Shown here piece by piece: positions 11,012 to 19,088 of a stretch of 37,888 nt of DNA. Source of the DNA: an uncultured beta proteobacterium (lineage in GTDB: Bacteria; Pseudomonadota; Gammaproteobacteria; Burkholderiales; Burkholderiaceae_C). Position numbers and translations under genes: made by a program. Location of the stretch: contig CAIRBF010000059.1 in NCBI GenBank assembly GCA_903876715.1, forward strand, positions 1 through 37,888, written 5' to 3'. The notes under the pieces are model-generated. The model was not told where the DNA came from. It saw nothing but the letters and a program-made list of their open reading frames with translations, and made no database searches. How positions within the stretch are numbered: the first letter of the stretch is position 1; each line of letters opens with the position of its first letter.

Positions 11012-13042
11012 TCAACACTGATCAACGATTTCCCAGGCTGTGCGGTAGCCGCCGACGTGCTCCACAAAGGCCAGAAGCTCCTTGAAGAACGGATGGACGC
11101 TGAGCGTGGACGAGTCCCCGACGAGAAGCAGCTTGCGGCGGGCGCGGGTCATGCCCACGTTCATGCGCCGGATGTCAGAGAGGAAGCCGATGTCGCCTGA
11201 GTGGTTGCTGCGGGTGAGTGAGATCGCAATGATGTCCCGCTCCTGGCCCTGGAACGAATCGACGGTTCCCACGCTGAGCAAGCGCTGCTGCAACAGGCGA
11301 CCCAGGTGTTCGCTGACTTCGATGGCGTCCTTCAAGCAGTTGATCTGGGCGCGGTAGGGCGCGATCACGCCAATGGTGAGCGGGGCTTCCTGATGCGCGG
11401 CCGGGTCGCAGGGCTTGAGCAACTGGACAAGGCGCTGGAGCATCAAATCCGCTTCTTCGGGGTTGGCCGTGGAGCGGCTTTCGGGGATGGTGACTTCCAG
11501 AAAGCCGAGACCGGCCGTGTCGAGGAACTCCACAGGCAGGTCGGGCGCAAAGCAGGGGTCGTAGGCCTCCAGGCCAGCGTCGCGCACGCTGGCATGCGCT
11601 TGCAGTTGTCCGCCGTAGAAGCGCTCGGAACTGAAGGCCATGATCTGCTGGTGCATGCGGTACTGCAGGTTCAGCATGCAGGCCGTACCGGGTTGCCGCT
11701 GGATGCACTTCTCGAACAGGGTTTCGCGCAGGCCCTCGCGGGCGGCCCTTTCGCTCTTCACGGTGGGCGGTAGCTGGTGGTGATCGCCCGCCAGAACAAC
11801 GCGCTGGCTCCTGGCAATCGGGATCCAGCAGCCCGGCTCCAGCGCTTGTGCAGCTTCGTCGATGAAGACGGTGTCGAAGCTCAGGTGACGGATGCTCCGG
11901 TTGCTGGTGCCCACCAGGGTGCAGGTGATGATCTGCACCGACTCCAGCACCTGCTCGGTGATGTAGCGCTCCAGGTCGTCGGCCTGCAAGAACAGCTGTC
12001 GGGCTTCGTCCCTGAACTGCTGGCGCTGCTGTCGCGCCTCGAACCCCAGGTTGCGGACGTTCTGGCGGGCGAGCTCGTTGGCCTTGTCGCGGTACTGATC
12101 GGCGGTTTGGCGGATCGCGCGCATCTGGCTGTAGCTGGGATGCGCCATCACCCGGGCATCCAGGGTGTGCGCCAGCAGGAGATCCGACACGCGGCTCGGG
12201 TTGCCCATGCGAATGACGTTGACGCCGCGCTCGGCCAGCTTCTCTGTCAGCAGGTCCACCGCAGTGGTCGACGGCGCGCCCACGAGAACGCGTCGCTCGC
12301 GTCGGACGGTTTCCAGGATGGCCTGTACCAGCGTCGTGGTCTTGCCCGTCCCAGGCGGGCCGTGGATGATGCCGACGTCCTGGGCCGTGATCACATGGCG
12401 CACGGCAGCCAGCTGCGAATCGTTGAGCGGGCTGGGATAGAACAGGTCGTCGACCTGGGGCGCGCGAAAGCGGGCTGGCTGGGCGCCCAGCAGCACGTCG
12501 CGCAGCTCGGCCAAGCGGTTGCCGCGAGCGCCGATGACCTCGCCCATGGCCTGGTCCATCTCGCGGTAGCTCACCTCGTCGAAGGTGAGATCGATGCCCA
12601 ATCGGCCGCCTTCCAGCACCCAGTCCGGAAGGTCCTCCTTGGTTGTGGTCAGCTGCAGTTGGTTGCGCCGCACACGGGTCACGACGCCGTGGAGCGTGGG
12701 CAGATCCCCCGATTGAGCAGGCGCTGAACCAAACAGCGAGGCGTTCCTGCCAACCTGAAACAGATGCAGGCCCTGCTGGCTTGCCGGGCGTTCCAGCTCC
12801 AGCACCCGCTTGCCGCCAAAACCGATGTCTTCCTGGGTGATGGTGACGGGGTACCAGGTCAGGCCGCGGCGCTGCCGCTCCGGAATGCTGGCCTTGGCGT
12901 TCTTGAGCTTGAACTGCGCCTGGTCCTCCTGTTGCTCCAGTTGCATCAGGGCGTGCACGCGACGCAACTCTTCCGTGACACGGGTGGTGCTGGGTCTGAA
13001 ATCGAAGTCGGCCAAGGCAGTCAAGGTGGAACGGCCGCGCAC
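11012..13042 (-). CDS. SF1 (Upf1/IGHMBP2-like) DNA/RNA helicase
   Basis: This is a 676-aa ATP-dependent superfamily 1B helicase of the Upf1/IGHMBP2 type (AAA_11 plus AAA_12). Motifs in order are Walker A GPPGTGKTTT at 228-237, motif Ia around GAPSTTAVD, Walker B DEAA at 395-398, motif III LAGDHHQLPPTV around 418, motif IV around IAPYRAQI (560), motif V TVDSFQGQERD around 593, and motif VI NVGMTRARRKL around 628. A helical insertion rich in Gln and Arg (about 310-365) sits between Ia and II. The N-terminal 200 residues contain a beta-barrel-like region as in IGHMBP2. A GTG at 13042 is the first start after a stop; ATG at residue 33 is possible. Substrate and role are unknown. Confidence 0.9.
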   Translation of the reverse strand: MRGRSTLTALADFDFRPSTTRVTEELRRVHALMQLEQQEDQAQFKLKNAKASIPERQRRGLTWYPVTITQEDIGFGGKRVLELERPASQQGLHLFQVGRNASLFGSAPAQSGDLPTLHGVVTRVRRNQLQLTTTKEDLPDWVLEGGRLGIDLTFDEVSYREMDQAMGEVIGARGNRLAELRDVLLGAQPARFRAPQVDDLFYPSPLNDSQLAAVRHVITAQDVGIIHGPPGTGKTTTLVQAILETVRRERRVLVGAPSTTAVDLLTEKLAERGVNVIRMGNPSRVSDLLLAHTLDARVMAHPSYSQMRAIRQTADQYRDKANELARQNVRNLGFEARQQRQQFRDEARQLFLQADDLERYITEQVLESVQIITCTLVGTSNRSIRHLSFDTVFIDEAAQALEPGCWIPIARSQRVVLAGDHHQLPPTVKSERAAREGLRETLFEKCIQRQPGTACMLNLQYRMHQQIMAFSSERFYGGQLQAHASVRDAGLEAYDPCFAPDLPVEFLDTAGLGFLEVTIPESRSTANPEEADLMLQRLVQLLKPCDPAAHQEAPLTIGVIAPYRAQINCLKDAIEVSEHLGRLLQQRLLSVGTVDSFQGQERDIIAISLTRSNHSGDIGFLSDIRRMNVGMTRARRKLLLVGDSSTLSVHPFFKELLAFVEHVGGYRTAWEIVDQC

Positions 13043-13190
13043 CAGGCGGCGTCAGATTGTTGGGATCGATCCGGCTGTCAAGCGCTGACCCGACACCGGC
13101 CGAACGATGGCGCCTCAGCCTGGACCGAAGTGGACTCCGCGAAAAGCGAGGTGCCGCTGATCCGCGAAGAGCCCGCGGGGTAAGGGTTGC

Positions 13191-13379
13191 TCAGTGTCGT
13201 TTGTCAGCCTTCCACGTGCCACCGTACCGATACAGCGGCCGAGTCTCCACTCTCGCCCTGCAATCCGCGCAGATCAGCATCCAGCGGTTGGGGGCGTCGT
13301 GCACCACCCGGAACAGTGTCGTGCTGACCACGTGACACTGTGCACAAGCCTTGATGCGGGTTCGCGCGGGCTTGGGCAT
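13191..13379 (-). CDS. Small zinc-ribbon-like protein (two CxxC pairs)
   Basis: This is a 62-aa basic protein with two CxxC pairs, C12-C15 (CAQC) and C37-C40 (CADC), spaced as in a small zinc ribbon, and ending in YRYGGTWKADKR. I recall similar short proteins with a YGGTWK ending in other proteobacteria, annotated as hypothetical, but give no named family. It lies 148 bases upstream of the SF1 helicase on the same strand and could be co-transcribed with it. The other side faces the second helicase gene, transcribed the opposite way. Nucleic-acid binding is only an inference from the zinc-ribbon pattern and basic charge. Confidence 0.6.
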   Translation of the reverse strand: MPKPARTRIKACAQCHVVSTTLFRVVHDAPNRWMLICADCRARVETRPLYRYGGTWKADKRH

Positions 13380-13504
13380 CCGCTGAGTTTCTCAGACGTC
13401 AGCGACAGCCATCGGTCGCTGATGCGCTTCGAGAAGCCAGCCGCGGATTGACACGGCTGCCACCGTTACAGTCCGCCGCCCACCCCTGCCGCGCCTCCAT
13501 CCCG

Positions 13505-15682
13505 ATGAGCCTCGTCGATATTCGCTTGGCCCTCAGCGCCGAGCTGGCGGCCACGCCCGAGTACTACGACTTCAAGGTCCTGCGCACCGACCGCGAGGGC
13601 GTGCTCTGGCGTGTGACCCTGCAGCCTGGCTATGTCTATGCCGAAGGCCAACGGCCGGGCATGGCCTCGGCCCAAGCGTTGCTGGACGACAGCCTGGACG
13701 GTGCGGCGGCCTGGTGGGGTGCGCCAGTGAAGGGCGGGGCCAGCGTGCTGGCCGTGTTGGCGGAGGACGACCAGTTGGTGCTGCAGAACGCCAGTAGCCC
13801 GCCACCGGGGCCGGACGGGCTGATCCGCCTGTACCCAGCGCGCTTTCTGAACGCGCTGGCCGATGCGTGGTGGGACACGTCCTGGGCCGAACGCGCACTG
13901 GCCTGCCTGCCCGACCTGGCCCAGCCGCGGGCGGTGGACCACGGCCCGCTGCTCACGGGTGCGCCGTTCCGCTGGCTGCGGCCCGCCCAGCGGCAGGCGC
14001 TGGCCCTGGTGCGACACAGCAGCGCCTTCCTGTGGGGGCCGCCCGGCACCGGCAAGACCACCACCCTGGGCGTGCTGCTGGCAGAGTACCTGGACGGCCG
14101 GCCCGAGGCCCGCGTGCTGCTGCTGTCCACCACCAACCAGGCGGTGGACCTGGCGACCCTCGCGATCGACAAGGCGCTGGAAAAGGGTCGGCGCGAGCAT
14201 TCCCGCGCGCGTGTGCAGCGCCTGGGCACCCGCTTCGATGCGGCCGCCTATGCCGGCCGCGAGCACCTGATCCCGACCCGGGACCGCGATCTGATCGCCC
14301 GGCTGGCGCGGGCCGAGGCCGCGCGACCGGCCGCCTCATCGCGGGACGCCTCGGCTCTCAAGGCGTGGTCCGACCGCGTGGCCGCGTTGCGTGCCGAGTT
14401 GCGTGCCTCATCGCAGCAGCTGCTGCAGCACTGTCGGCTGGCCAGCATGACCACCACGCGCGCTGCCCTCACGCTGAAGACCTTGCGCGAGCTGGCCCCG
14501 GACGGCGAGCCGCCGTTCGACCTGCTGGTCTTCGACGAAGCCAGCCAGGTGAGCCTGGCGCATGCGCTGGCCCTGATGCCGCTGGGCCGTGCGCGGCTGT
14601 TCGCCGGCGATCCGCAGCAGCTCTCGCCGGTGCTGCGCAGTAACGACCGCAGCGCACGGCGCTGGCTGGGCCGCTCGGCCTTTGCCGAGAAGCCGCGCGC
14701 CGGCCCGTCGGTCACGCTGCTGGACGAGCAGTCGCGCATGGCCGGGCCGATCAGCGCGCTGGTCAGCGACATGTTCTACAGCGGCGTGCTGCGCGTGGCT
14801 GCCGATGCGGCGGCCCTGCCTGGCTGGCAGGCCGCACGTGGCCGGGCCCTGGGCGACATTGCTGCCGACACGCATGTGCATGTGCACCGACTGAAGACCG
14901 ATGGCGCCTGGTCCGCCGCCGAGCGCGGCCCGGTGCGTGCCGAATCGGCCGCGGTGATTGCCGGCCTGGTCGCGGCGGCGCTGGTCGCTGGCGATTGGCA
15001 GCCGCACGAGCTGATCGTGCTGACGCCATTCCGTGCCCAGCGCGCGCTGATCCGCCAGCACCTGCGCGCCTGCGGTGTGCCGGAGTCGCTGAGGGTCAGC
15101 ACCGTCCACCGCGCCCAGGGCAGCGAGGCCGCCGTGGTGCTGTTCGACCCCGCCGACGGCAGCCAGCCGTTCCTGCAGACGGAGGAGGCGCAGCGCCTAT
15201 TGAACGTGGCGCTGAGCCGGGCGCAGGCCAAGGTGCTGGTGTTCCTGTCGGCGGCCGATGCGGCCAACCCGCTCCTCGCACCCATCGTGCAACGGCTGCG
15301 TTTGGCGGGCGATCGCCGCGAGGCCGCGCCCCTGCTGGCGCTGGCCCGCCAGGCCGGCTTTCCCGCCAACACGCTGGGACGCCGCGTCACGGCCGGCCGC
15401 CACACCGGCGAGGTGGTCAGGCTCAGCCCGGACGGGCGGCAGTTCTGGCTGGTCAATGAACGAACCGGTGCCGAGCTATTGATCGACGCCGGGTTTTGGC
15501 AGTCGCGGGCAGGTGAGGCGCGTCAGCCCGCGGATCCGCCCAAGACAGATCCTGATGAGCCAAGAAGCTCAGCAGGATCCGCACGACAGGCAGCGCGCCC
15601 TCGTGCTGATGGTCGACCACCTGTACCCGCAGGGCACGGCGCAATAGATCACGGCGACGTCAGTGATTGCCATGTACGTTGA
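13505..15682 (+). CDS. Second SF1 (Upf1-like) helicase, unusual C-terminal tail
   Basis: From the ATG at 13505 this encodes a 725-aa SF1 helicase, distinct from the one at 11012-13042. Motifs are Walker A GPPGTGKTTT at 178-187, Walker B DEAS at 344-347, motif III GDPQQLSPV at 368-376, motif IV around LTPFRAQRALI (506), motif V TVHRAQGSEAAV around 533, and motif VI NVALSRAQAKV around 567. A long helical insert (about 225-305) precedes motif II. The frame is open 19 codons upstream (to 13448), but 13505 gives the more natural start MSLVDIRLAL. The last 45 residues are Pro/Arg/Asp-rich and lie over an out-of-frame decayed coding frame (15555-15977), so the original stop may have been earlier. 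Confidence 0.88.
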   Translation: MSLVDIRLALSAELAATPEYYDFKVLRTDREGVLWRVTLQPGYVYAEGQRPGMASAQALLDDSLDGAAAWWGAPVKGGASVLAVLAEDDQLVLQNASSPPPGPDGLIRLYPARFLNALADAWWDTSWAERALACLPDLAQPRAVDHGPLLTGAPFRWLRPAQRQALALVRHSSAFLWGPPGTGKTTTLGVLLAEYLDGRPEARVLLLSTTNQAVDLATLAIDKALEKGRREHSRARVQRLGTRFDAAAYAGREHLIPTRDRDLIARLARAEAARPAASSRDASALKAWSDRVAALRAELRASSQQLLQHCRLASMTTTRAALTLKTLRELAPDGEPPFDLLVFDEASQVSLAHALALMPLGRARLFAGDPQQLSPVLRSNDRSARRWLGRSAFAEKPRAGPSVTLLDEQSRMAGPISALVSDMFYSGVLRVAADAAALPGWQAARGRALGDIAADTHVHVHRLKTDGAWSAAERGPVRAESAAVIAGLVAAALVAGDWQPHELIVLTPFRAQRALIRQHLRACGVPESLRVSTVHRAQGSEAAVVLFDPADGSQPFLQTEEAQRLLNVALSRAQAKVLVFLSAADAANPLLAPIVQRLRLAGDRREAAPLLALARQAGFPANTLGRRVTAGRHTGEVVRLSPDGRQFWLVNERTGAELLIDAGFWQSRAGEARQPADPPKTDPDEPRSSAGSARQAARPRADGRPPVPAGHGAIDHGDVSDCHVR

Positions 15683-15977
15683 GCGTGCTTCGGCCAAGAT
15701 TCGCTAGGGGGGCGTAGCAGATGACGACGAGGACGACGCCTCGCCTGTCTACGCCGAGCGCATTCCTGTGCCTACTGGCGGCCGACAATTATCTTGAGCG
15801 CAGCTCAGGATAGTTGACGCCGGGCAGCCTACGGTGCTTGGCCCGCCCGAGCCTGGCACGCGCCTTGTCGACGGTGTTCAGCACCCGGTCGCGCTCGCCG
15901 GCTACAGCGCAGGACGATTGTTGCAGGACGCGCTGGCCGAAGCTTATGTCACCGCCTTTGGGGATGCGCAACGCTGA
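15555..15977 (+). pseudogene. Decayed reading frame with three in-frame stops
   Basis: One frame runs 141 codons from an ATG at 15555 to a TGA at 15975-15977 and stays protein-like throughout, but carries TAG at 15645-15647, TAG at 15705-15707 and TGA at 15795-15797. Segments include RQRALVLMVDHLYPQGTAQ, an acidic DDDEDDASPVYAERIPVP stretch, and AGYSAGRLLQDALAEAYVTA at the end. The family is not recognised. The first 128 bases overlap the helicase gene in another frame. Nonsense decay is the simplest reading; coincidence of an open frame in GC-rich DNA is the alternative. Confidence 0.35.
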
Positions 15978-16234
15978 TCCGTGCAGAGACCTCCCTTAAT
16001 GCGAGACCAATCAAGCGCGGCAGCCCGAGACGAGTGGGATCGTGCCGTGGATGGTCGTGCCATCTCCTCACGACCACGCGCAACCGAAGAGGGCGCCTAC
16101 GATGCCGAGTCCAGACTGTCCCAAACAAGGGTGTTGACAGGTTGCCGGGCTGGGCCAGGGCGGGGTGCAGGCCTTGTGACATGGAGATTGATGGAGCACC
16201 TTGGCGGATGGCGAGTGGCAGAGCCATGGGCGGG
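15683..16234. other. Gene-poor stretch between the second SF1 helicase and the DTW gene
   Basis: No intact gene is supported. The left half holds the decayed frame ending at 15977 and a strong hairpin at 15786-15816. The right half (about 15980-16234) has short frames on both strands with no recognisable motif and no convincing ribosome binding site, and I see nothing further in it. Confidence 0.55.
15786..15816. repeat. 14-bp hairpin inside the decayed frame
   Basis: The arms CAATTATCTTGAGC and GCTCAGGATAGTTG pair over 14 positions (12 Watson-Crick, 2 G-T) around a 3-base loop GCA. No T-tract follows on either strand, so it is not a typical terminator. The TGA at 15795-15797 lies in its left arm. 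Confidence 0.55.
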
Positions 16235-16957
16235 CTACCCCTTGCCGACCATCCCCTGAGGCCGATGCCGTCCAGCCAGGACTGCGACGAAGCAGCCGAA
16301 GGCGTCCAGCAGTGGCGCTGCGTCGAAGGTCGGCCCCTCCAGCATCACCAGCGCCTGCACGGTGGCTTCCAGTGTCGACACCTGGTCGTCCCTACGCGCG
16401 GCGCGGATCGCGCGGTAACGAGTGGGCGCCGGTGCGTCGAGCGACAGCCGCGGAAGCGCGGCCAGGGCCGGATGCTCCAGGAGCATCCTCAGGCTCTTGC
16501 GCCATGTCGCGTCGAGAACCACTAGCCGCTGCGGACGCGCACCCGCTGACGTGTCCGCGGTCGTCTGCACGGGCGACGCAGGAACGTCAGGGTAAAGCAG
16601 ACATGTGTCCCGCCCAGGACGGTGCAGCAGTGCCGCCAGCGCCTCAGGCGCAAACCTCTCGCCAACCACCACTTCGCAATGGGCCAGACTAAGGCGCAGC
16701 ATTGACACACTGTTCTTCGCCTGGCGCCGCTCGTGCGGATGCTGCAGCACCAGAACCTCGGTGCGATGGGCAGTCGGTCGCGCCAGCGCGCACAGGCAGG
16801 TTGTCTGCAGGCGCAGGCAGCGCGCGCAGGTTGCGCGGCCAGTGGGAGACGGACCGTTCACGCTGCGATGGTCGCACACCAGTGCCGCAGATCGGTGGCG
16901 TGGGCAATGGTCTGCGCGGGTGGCCGGTACGACTCGCTCGGCGGGTGCTTTCGACAC
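16235..16957 (-). CDS. DTW-domain tRNA-uridine aminocarboxypropyltransferase (TapT/YfiP-like)
   Basis: The DTW-domain family includes E. coli TapT (YfiP), which uses SAM to put the 3-amino-3-carboxypropyl group on U47 of tRNA (acp3U). The sequence shows an N-terminal cysteine cluster (CARCLRLQTTCLC), the HPHERRQAKNS segment, the signature LDATWRKSLRML (the family DTW appears here as DATW), and the C-terminal STLEA following a conserved RYRAIRAA. The frame gives 240 aa from a GTG at 16957. The first 30 residues are poorly conserved and translation may begin later, for example at the GTG for VNGPSPTGRA. No close partner gene is evident. Confidence 0.85.
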   Translation of the reverse strand: MSKAPAERVVPATRADHCPRHRSAALVCDHRSVNGPSPTGRATCARCLRLQTTCLCALARPTAHRTEVLVLQHPHERRQAKNSVSMLRLSLAHCEVVVGERFAPEALAALLHRPGRDTCLLYPDVPASPVQTTADTSAGARPQRLVVLDATWRKSLRMLLEHPALAALPRLSLDAPAPTRYRAIRAARRDDQVSTLEATVQALVMLEGPTFDAAPLLDAFGCFVAVLAGRHRPQGMVGKG

Positions 16958-17155
16958 GCCATCGGAACGAATGGGCGACCCTCATCCATGTGCGCGTGAC
17001 AACGAGCCGGCAGCCAGCACGAACCGCGGGCATTCGCAGCACCTCGAGCCACGGAGTCACCTCGGCGACAGGGCAGCGGCTCGATGCCTGCCACCCCATT
17101 CCCGTGACCGCTGGGGCTGGCAGGGAGGGACGCAGGTCAGGCGGTACGATGACGC

Positions 17156-17644
17156 ATGATGAATGAAGCCCCTGACGACGACGCCCACGACATCCACGAA
17201 CCACGACTGTGGCAGGACAAGGGCTGGACCGCACGCGTGATCAAGAACAATGACGATGACGGCTGGGCGGTGGAGATGGTCAGGCGGGGTGAGCCCGAGC
17301 CAGCGCTGGTCGGTCCCTGGACCATGGGGCGCGACAAGAAGAACCCGAAGCCGTTGGACACCGCTGCCTTCAACACCTTGGTGAAGACCGCGTCGGAGGT
17401 CGTCCGCCGGCATGAGCAGCATCTGCATGCGCGACTGCACAAGCAGTTCGAGGTCGATACTGCCGGCGGCCGTGTGACCGTCACGCTGGATATCGTGCCT
17501 GACGACGACGATCCGCACGCCTGGCTGGCAGCCGTGGACGCGTTTGGTGCCGAGCTGGCCAGCCAGCGCGTGGCGCCGACCTTCAAGCTCAGTGCCGCGC
17601 TTGCCGCCGCCTGGGTCGAAGGCAACTTCGCCCGTTCAGGTTGA
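17156..17644 (+). CDS. Conserved hypothetical protein, 162 aa
   Basis: This is a soluble, acidic protein of unknown function. It starts with a run of Asp/Glu/His, then GWTARVIKNNDDDGWAVEM and LVGPWTMGRDKKNPKPLD, a pattern I associate with hypothetical proteins of Burkholderiales, and a C-terminal half of helix and strand segments ending in AALAAAWVEGNFARSG. There is no signal peptide, transmembrane segment or cysteine. An ATG pair occurs at 17156 and 17159; 17156 is used here. The stop abuts the stop of the convergent metallopeptidase gene with no spacer, so neither gene has an obvious private terminator. Confidence 0.78.
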   Translation: MMNEAPDDDAHDIHEPRLWQDKGWTARVIKNNDDDGWAVEMVRRGEPEPALVGPWTMGRDKKNPKPLDTAAFNTLVKTASEVVRRHEQHLHARLHKQFEVDTAGGRVTVTLDIVPDDDDPHAWLAAVDAFGAELASQRVAPTFKLSAALAAAWVEGNFARSG

Positions 17645-18145
17645 TCAGCGCGGGCATTCGAGTTCGCGCGCCGTCAGCCACAGCCGGGTGTCGAACTCCA
17701 GTTGGTGGTAGTCGGCCTCCATGTGCGTGCACAGCGCGTAGAAGGCCTTGTCGTGCGCCGGTTCCTTCAGATGGGCCAGCTCGTGCACGACGATCATCCG
17801 CAGGAACGCTGCCGGCGCGTCGCGGAAGAGGGCAGCCACTCGGATCTCCCGCTTGGCCTTCAAACGGCCGCCCTGGACCCGCGACACCCGTGCGTGCTCG
17901 CCCAAGGCCTGGCGCATCACCTGCAGCTGGCTGTCGAAGGTCACGCGGTGCAAGGGCGGTGCGCTGCGCAGATAGCGCGCCTTCAGGGCATTCGTGTAGT
18001 CTTCCAGCGCCCGGTCGGTCCGCACCTCGTGGCGCTCGCCGTGGCGGCGCGATATCGATTCTCCGAGCCGGCCTTCGGTGAGGAGCGGCCGCACCTGCTG
18101 CAACAGGTGCGGTGGATAGCCTGCCAGGTAGCGTAGCGTCTCCAT
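17645..18145 (-). CDS. YgjP-like zinc metallopeptidase (M48-type, DUF45)
   Basis: This is a 166-aa cytosolic protein of the YgjP/DUF45 metallopeptidase-like family. The zinc-binding motif is HELAHL (H121, E122, H125), with a further histidine in EPAHDKAFY (H131), the classical arrangement of this group. Upstream lies a conserved RLKAKREIRVAALFRDAP region. The length is shorter than many family members (about 230 aa), with a reduced N-terminal part. It lies three bases after the RIO kinase stop on the same strand, so the two are probably co-transcribed, the kinase first. The natural substrate is not known. Confidence 0.85.
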   Translation of the reverse strand: METLRYLAGYPPHLLQQVRPLLTEGRLGESISRRHGERHEVRTDRALEDYTNALKARYLRSAPPLHRVTFDSQLQVMRQALGEHARVSRVQGGRLKAKREIRVAALFRDAPAAFLRMIVVHELAHLKEPAHDKAFYALCTHMEADYHQLEFDTRLWLTARELECPR

Positions 18146-18148
18146 GGC

Positions 18149-18994
18149 TCACAGAGCATGGCGCCGCAGGCGCAGGGCTGCTTCCTCGGCCCGCGCATCG
18201 TCGATCTCTCGCATCACCGCGCCAAGGTCCACCGTACCAGCCTGGCGCACATAGTGTCCGGTCAGCGGGATGTCCACGCGCAGCAGGCCGCGCTGGTACA
18301 GGTCCCAGATCTCTGGGCCGTAGGCCGTGCCCAGCAGGGCGGGCGCAAACTGGCCGAAAAAGCGTCGCAAGTTGTCGACGTCGCGCAGCAGCATGCGTGG
18401 CGCGTGATTGTTGCCGGCGGCGTCCACCGCCTGCGGCAGGTCGATGATGACCGGGCTCTCGGCATCGAGCAGGATGTTGAATTCCGACAAGTCGCCGTGC
18501 ACGACGCCGGCGCACAGCATGCGTACCACCTCCTGCAAAAGCGTGGCGTGGTGGCGCAGTGCGTCGTCGCGCGAGAAGACGATATCGTTCAGCCGCGGGG
18601 CTGCATCTCCGTCAGCGTCAGTGACCAGCTCCATCAGCAGCACGCCGTCGTGAAAGTTGTACGGACGCGGTACGCGCACACCAGCCGCCGCCAGCCGGTA
18701 CAAGGCATCGACCTCGGCGCTCTGCCAGGCCTCTTCCTGGGCCTGCTTGCCAAAGCGCGTGCCCTTGGCCATGGCGCGCGCCATTCGGCTGTTCTTGACC
18801 TTGCGGTTTTCGGTGTAGTCCACGGCCTGGCGGAAGCTGCGGTGCGTGGCTTCTTTGTAGACCTTGGCGCAGCGCGTCTCGTCGCCGCAGCGCACGACGA
18901 AGACCGACGCTTCCTTGCCACTCATCAGTTGGCGCTGGACGGAGTCGATCAGGCCTTCGGCGATCAGCGCCTGCAGGCGAGGGGGAGCTTTCAT
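18149..18994 (-). CDS. RIO-type serine/threonine protein kinase
   Basis: This is a 281-aa RIO1-like kinase of the bacterial type. Features are an N-terminal winged-helix-like segment (LQALIAEGLIDSVQRQL), the RIO nucleotide loop MSGKEASVFVV, the lysine in CAKVYK, the catalytic loop VHGDLSEFNILL and the metal-binding IIDLPQAVD. In eukaryotes and archaea, RIO kinases act in small-subunit ribosome maturation; bacterial members are poorly studied. The ATG at 18994 has a purine-rich stretch before it. The gene is first in a two-gene unit with the YgjP-like protein. The target in this organism is unknown. Confidence 0.9.
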   Translation of the reverse strand: MKAPPRLQALIAEGLIDSVQRQLMSGKEASVFVVRCGDETRCAKVYKEATHRSFRQAVDYTENRKVKNSRMARAMAKGTRFGKQAQEEAWQSAEVDALYRLAAAGVRVPRPYNFHDGVLLMELVTDADGDAAPRLNDIVFSRDDALRHHATLLQEVVRMLCAGVVHGDLSEFNILLDAESPVIIDLPQAVDAAGNNHAPRMLLRDVDNLRRFFGQFAPALLGTAYGPEIWDLYQRGLLRVDIPLTGHYVRQAGTVDLGAVMREIDDARAEEAALRLRRHAL

Positions 18995-19088
18995 CGCCGT
19001 ATTGTGTCGAGTACCGGCGCGGGCTGCCGGCGCCGCCTACCGACCCCGGCTTGAGGCGCGGCGCCTGACGGCGGGCAGCACTCGGATC

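Noticed and set aside
15555-15797. Recoding of TAG or TGA (pyrrolysine or selenocysteine) in the decayed frame, given the hairpin around the TGA
   Set aside because: Three stops of two kinds, no recognisable product, no sign of the decoding genes in the window, and the hairpin overlaps rather than follows the UGA. Nonsense decay is simpler.
15789-15971. 60-codon frame on the - strand opposite the decayed frame
   Set aside because: Lies antisense to the more protein-like + frame and is basic and without family match. It cannot be excluded as a fragment, but there is no support for calling a gene.
15949-16227. 92-codon frame on the - strand in the gap before the DTW gene
   Set aside because: Arg-rich, no motif, no ribosome binding site; overlaps other short frames on both strands.
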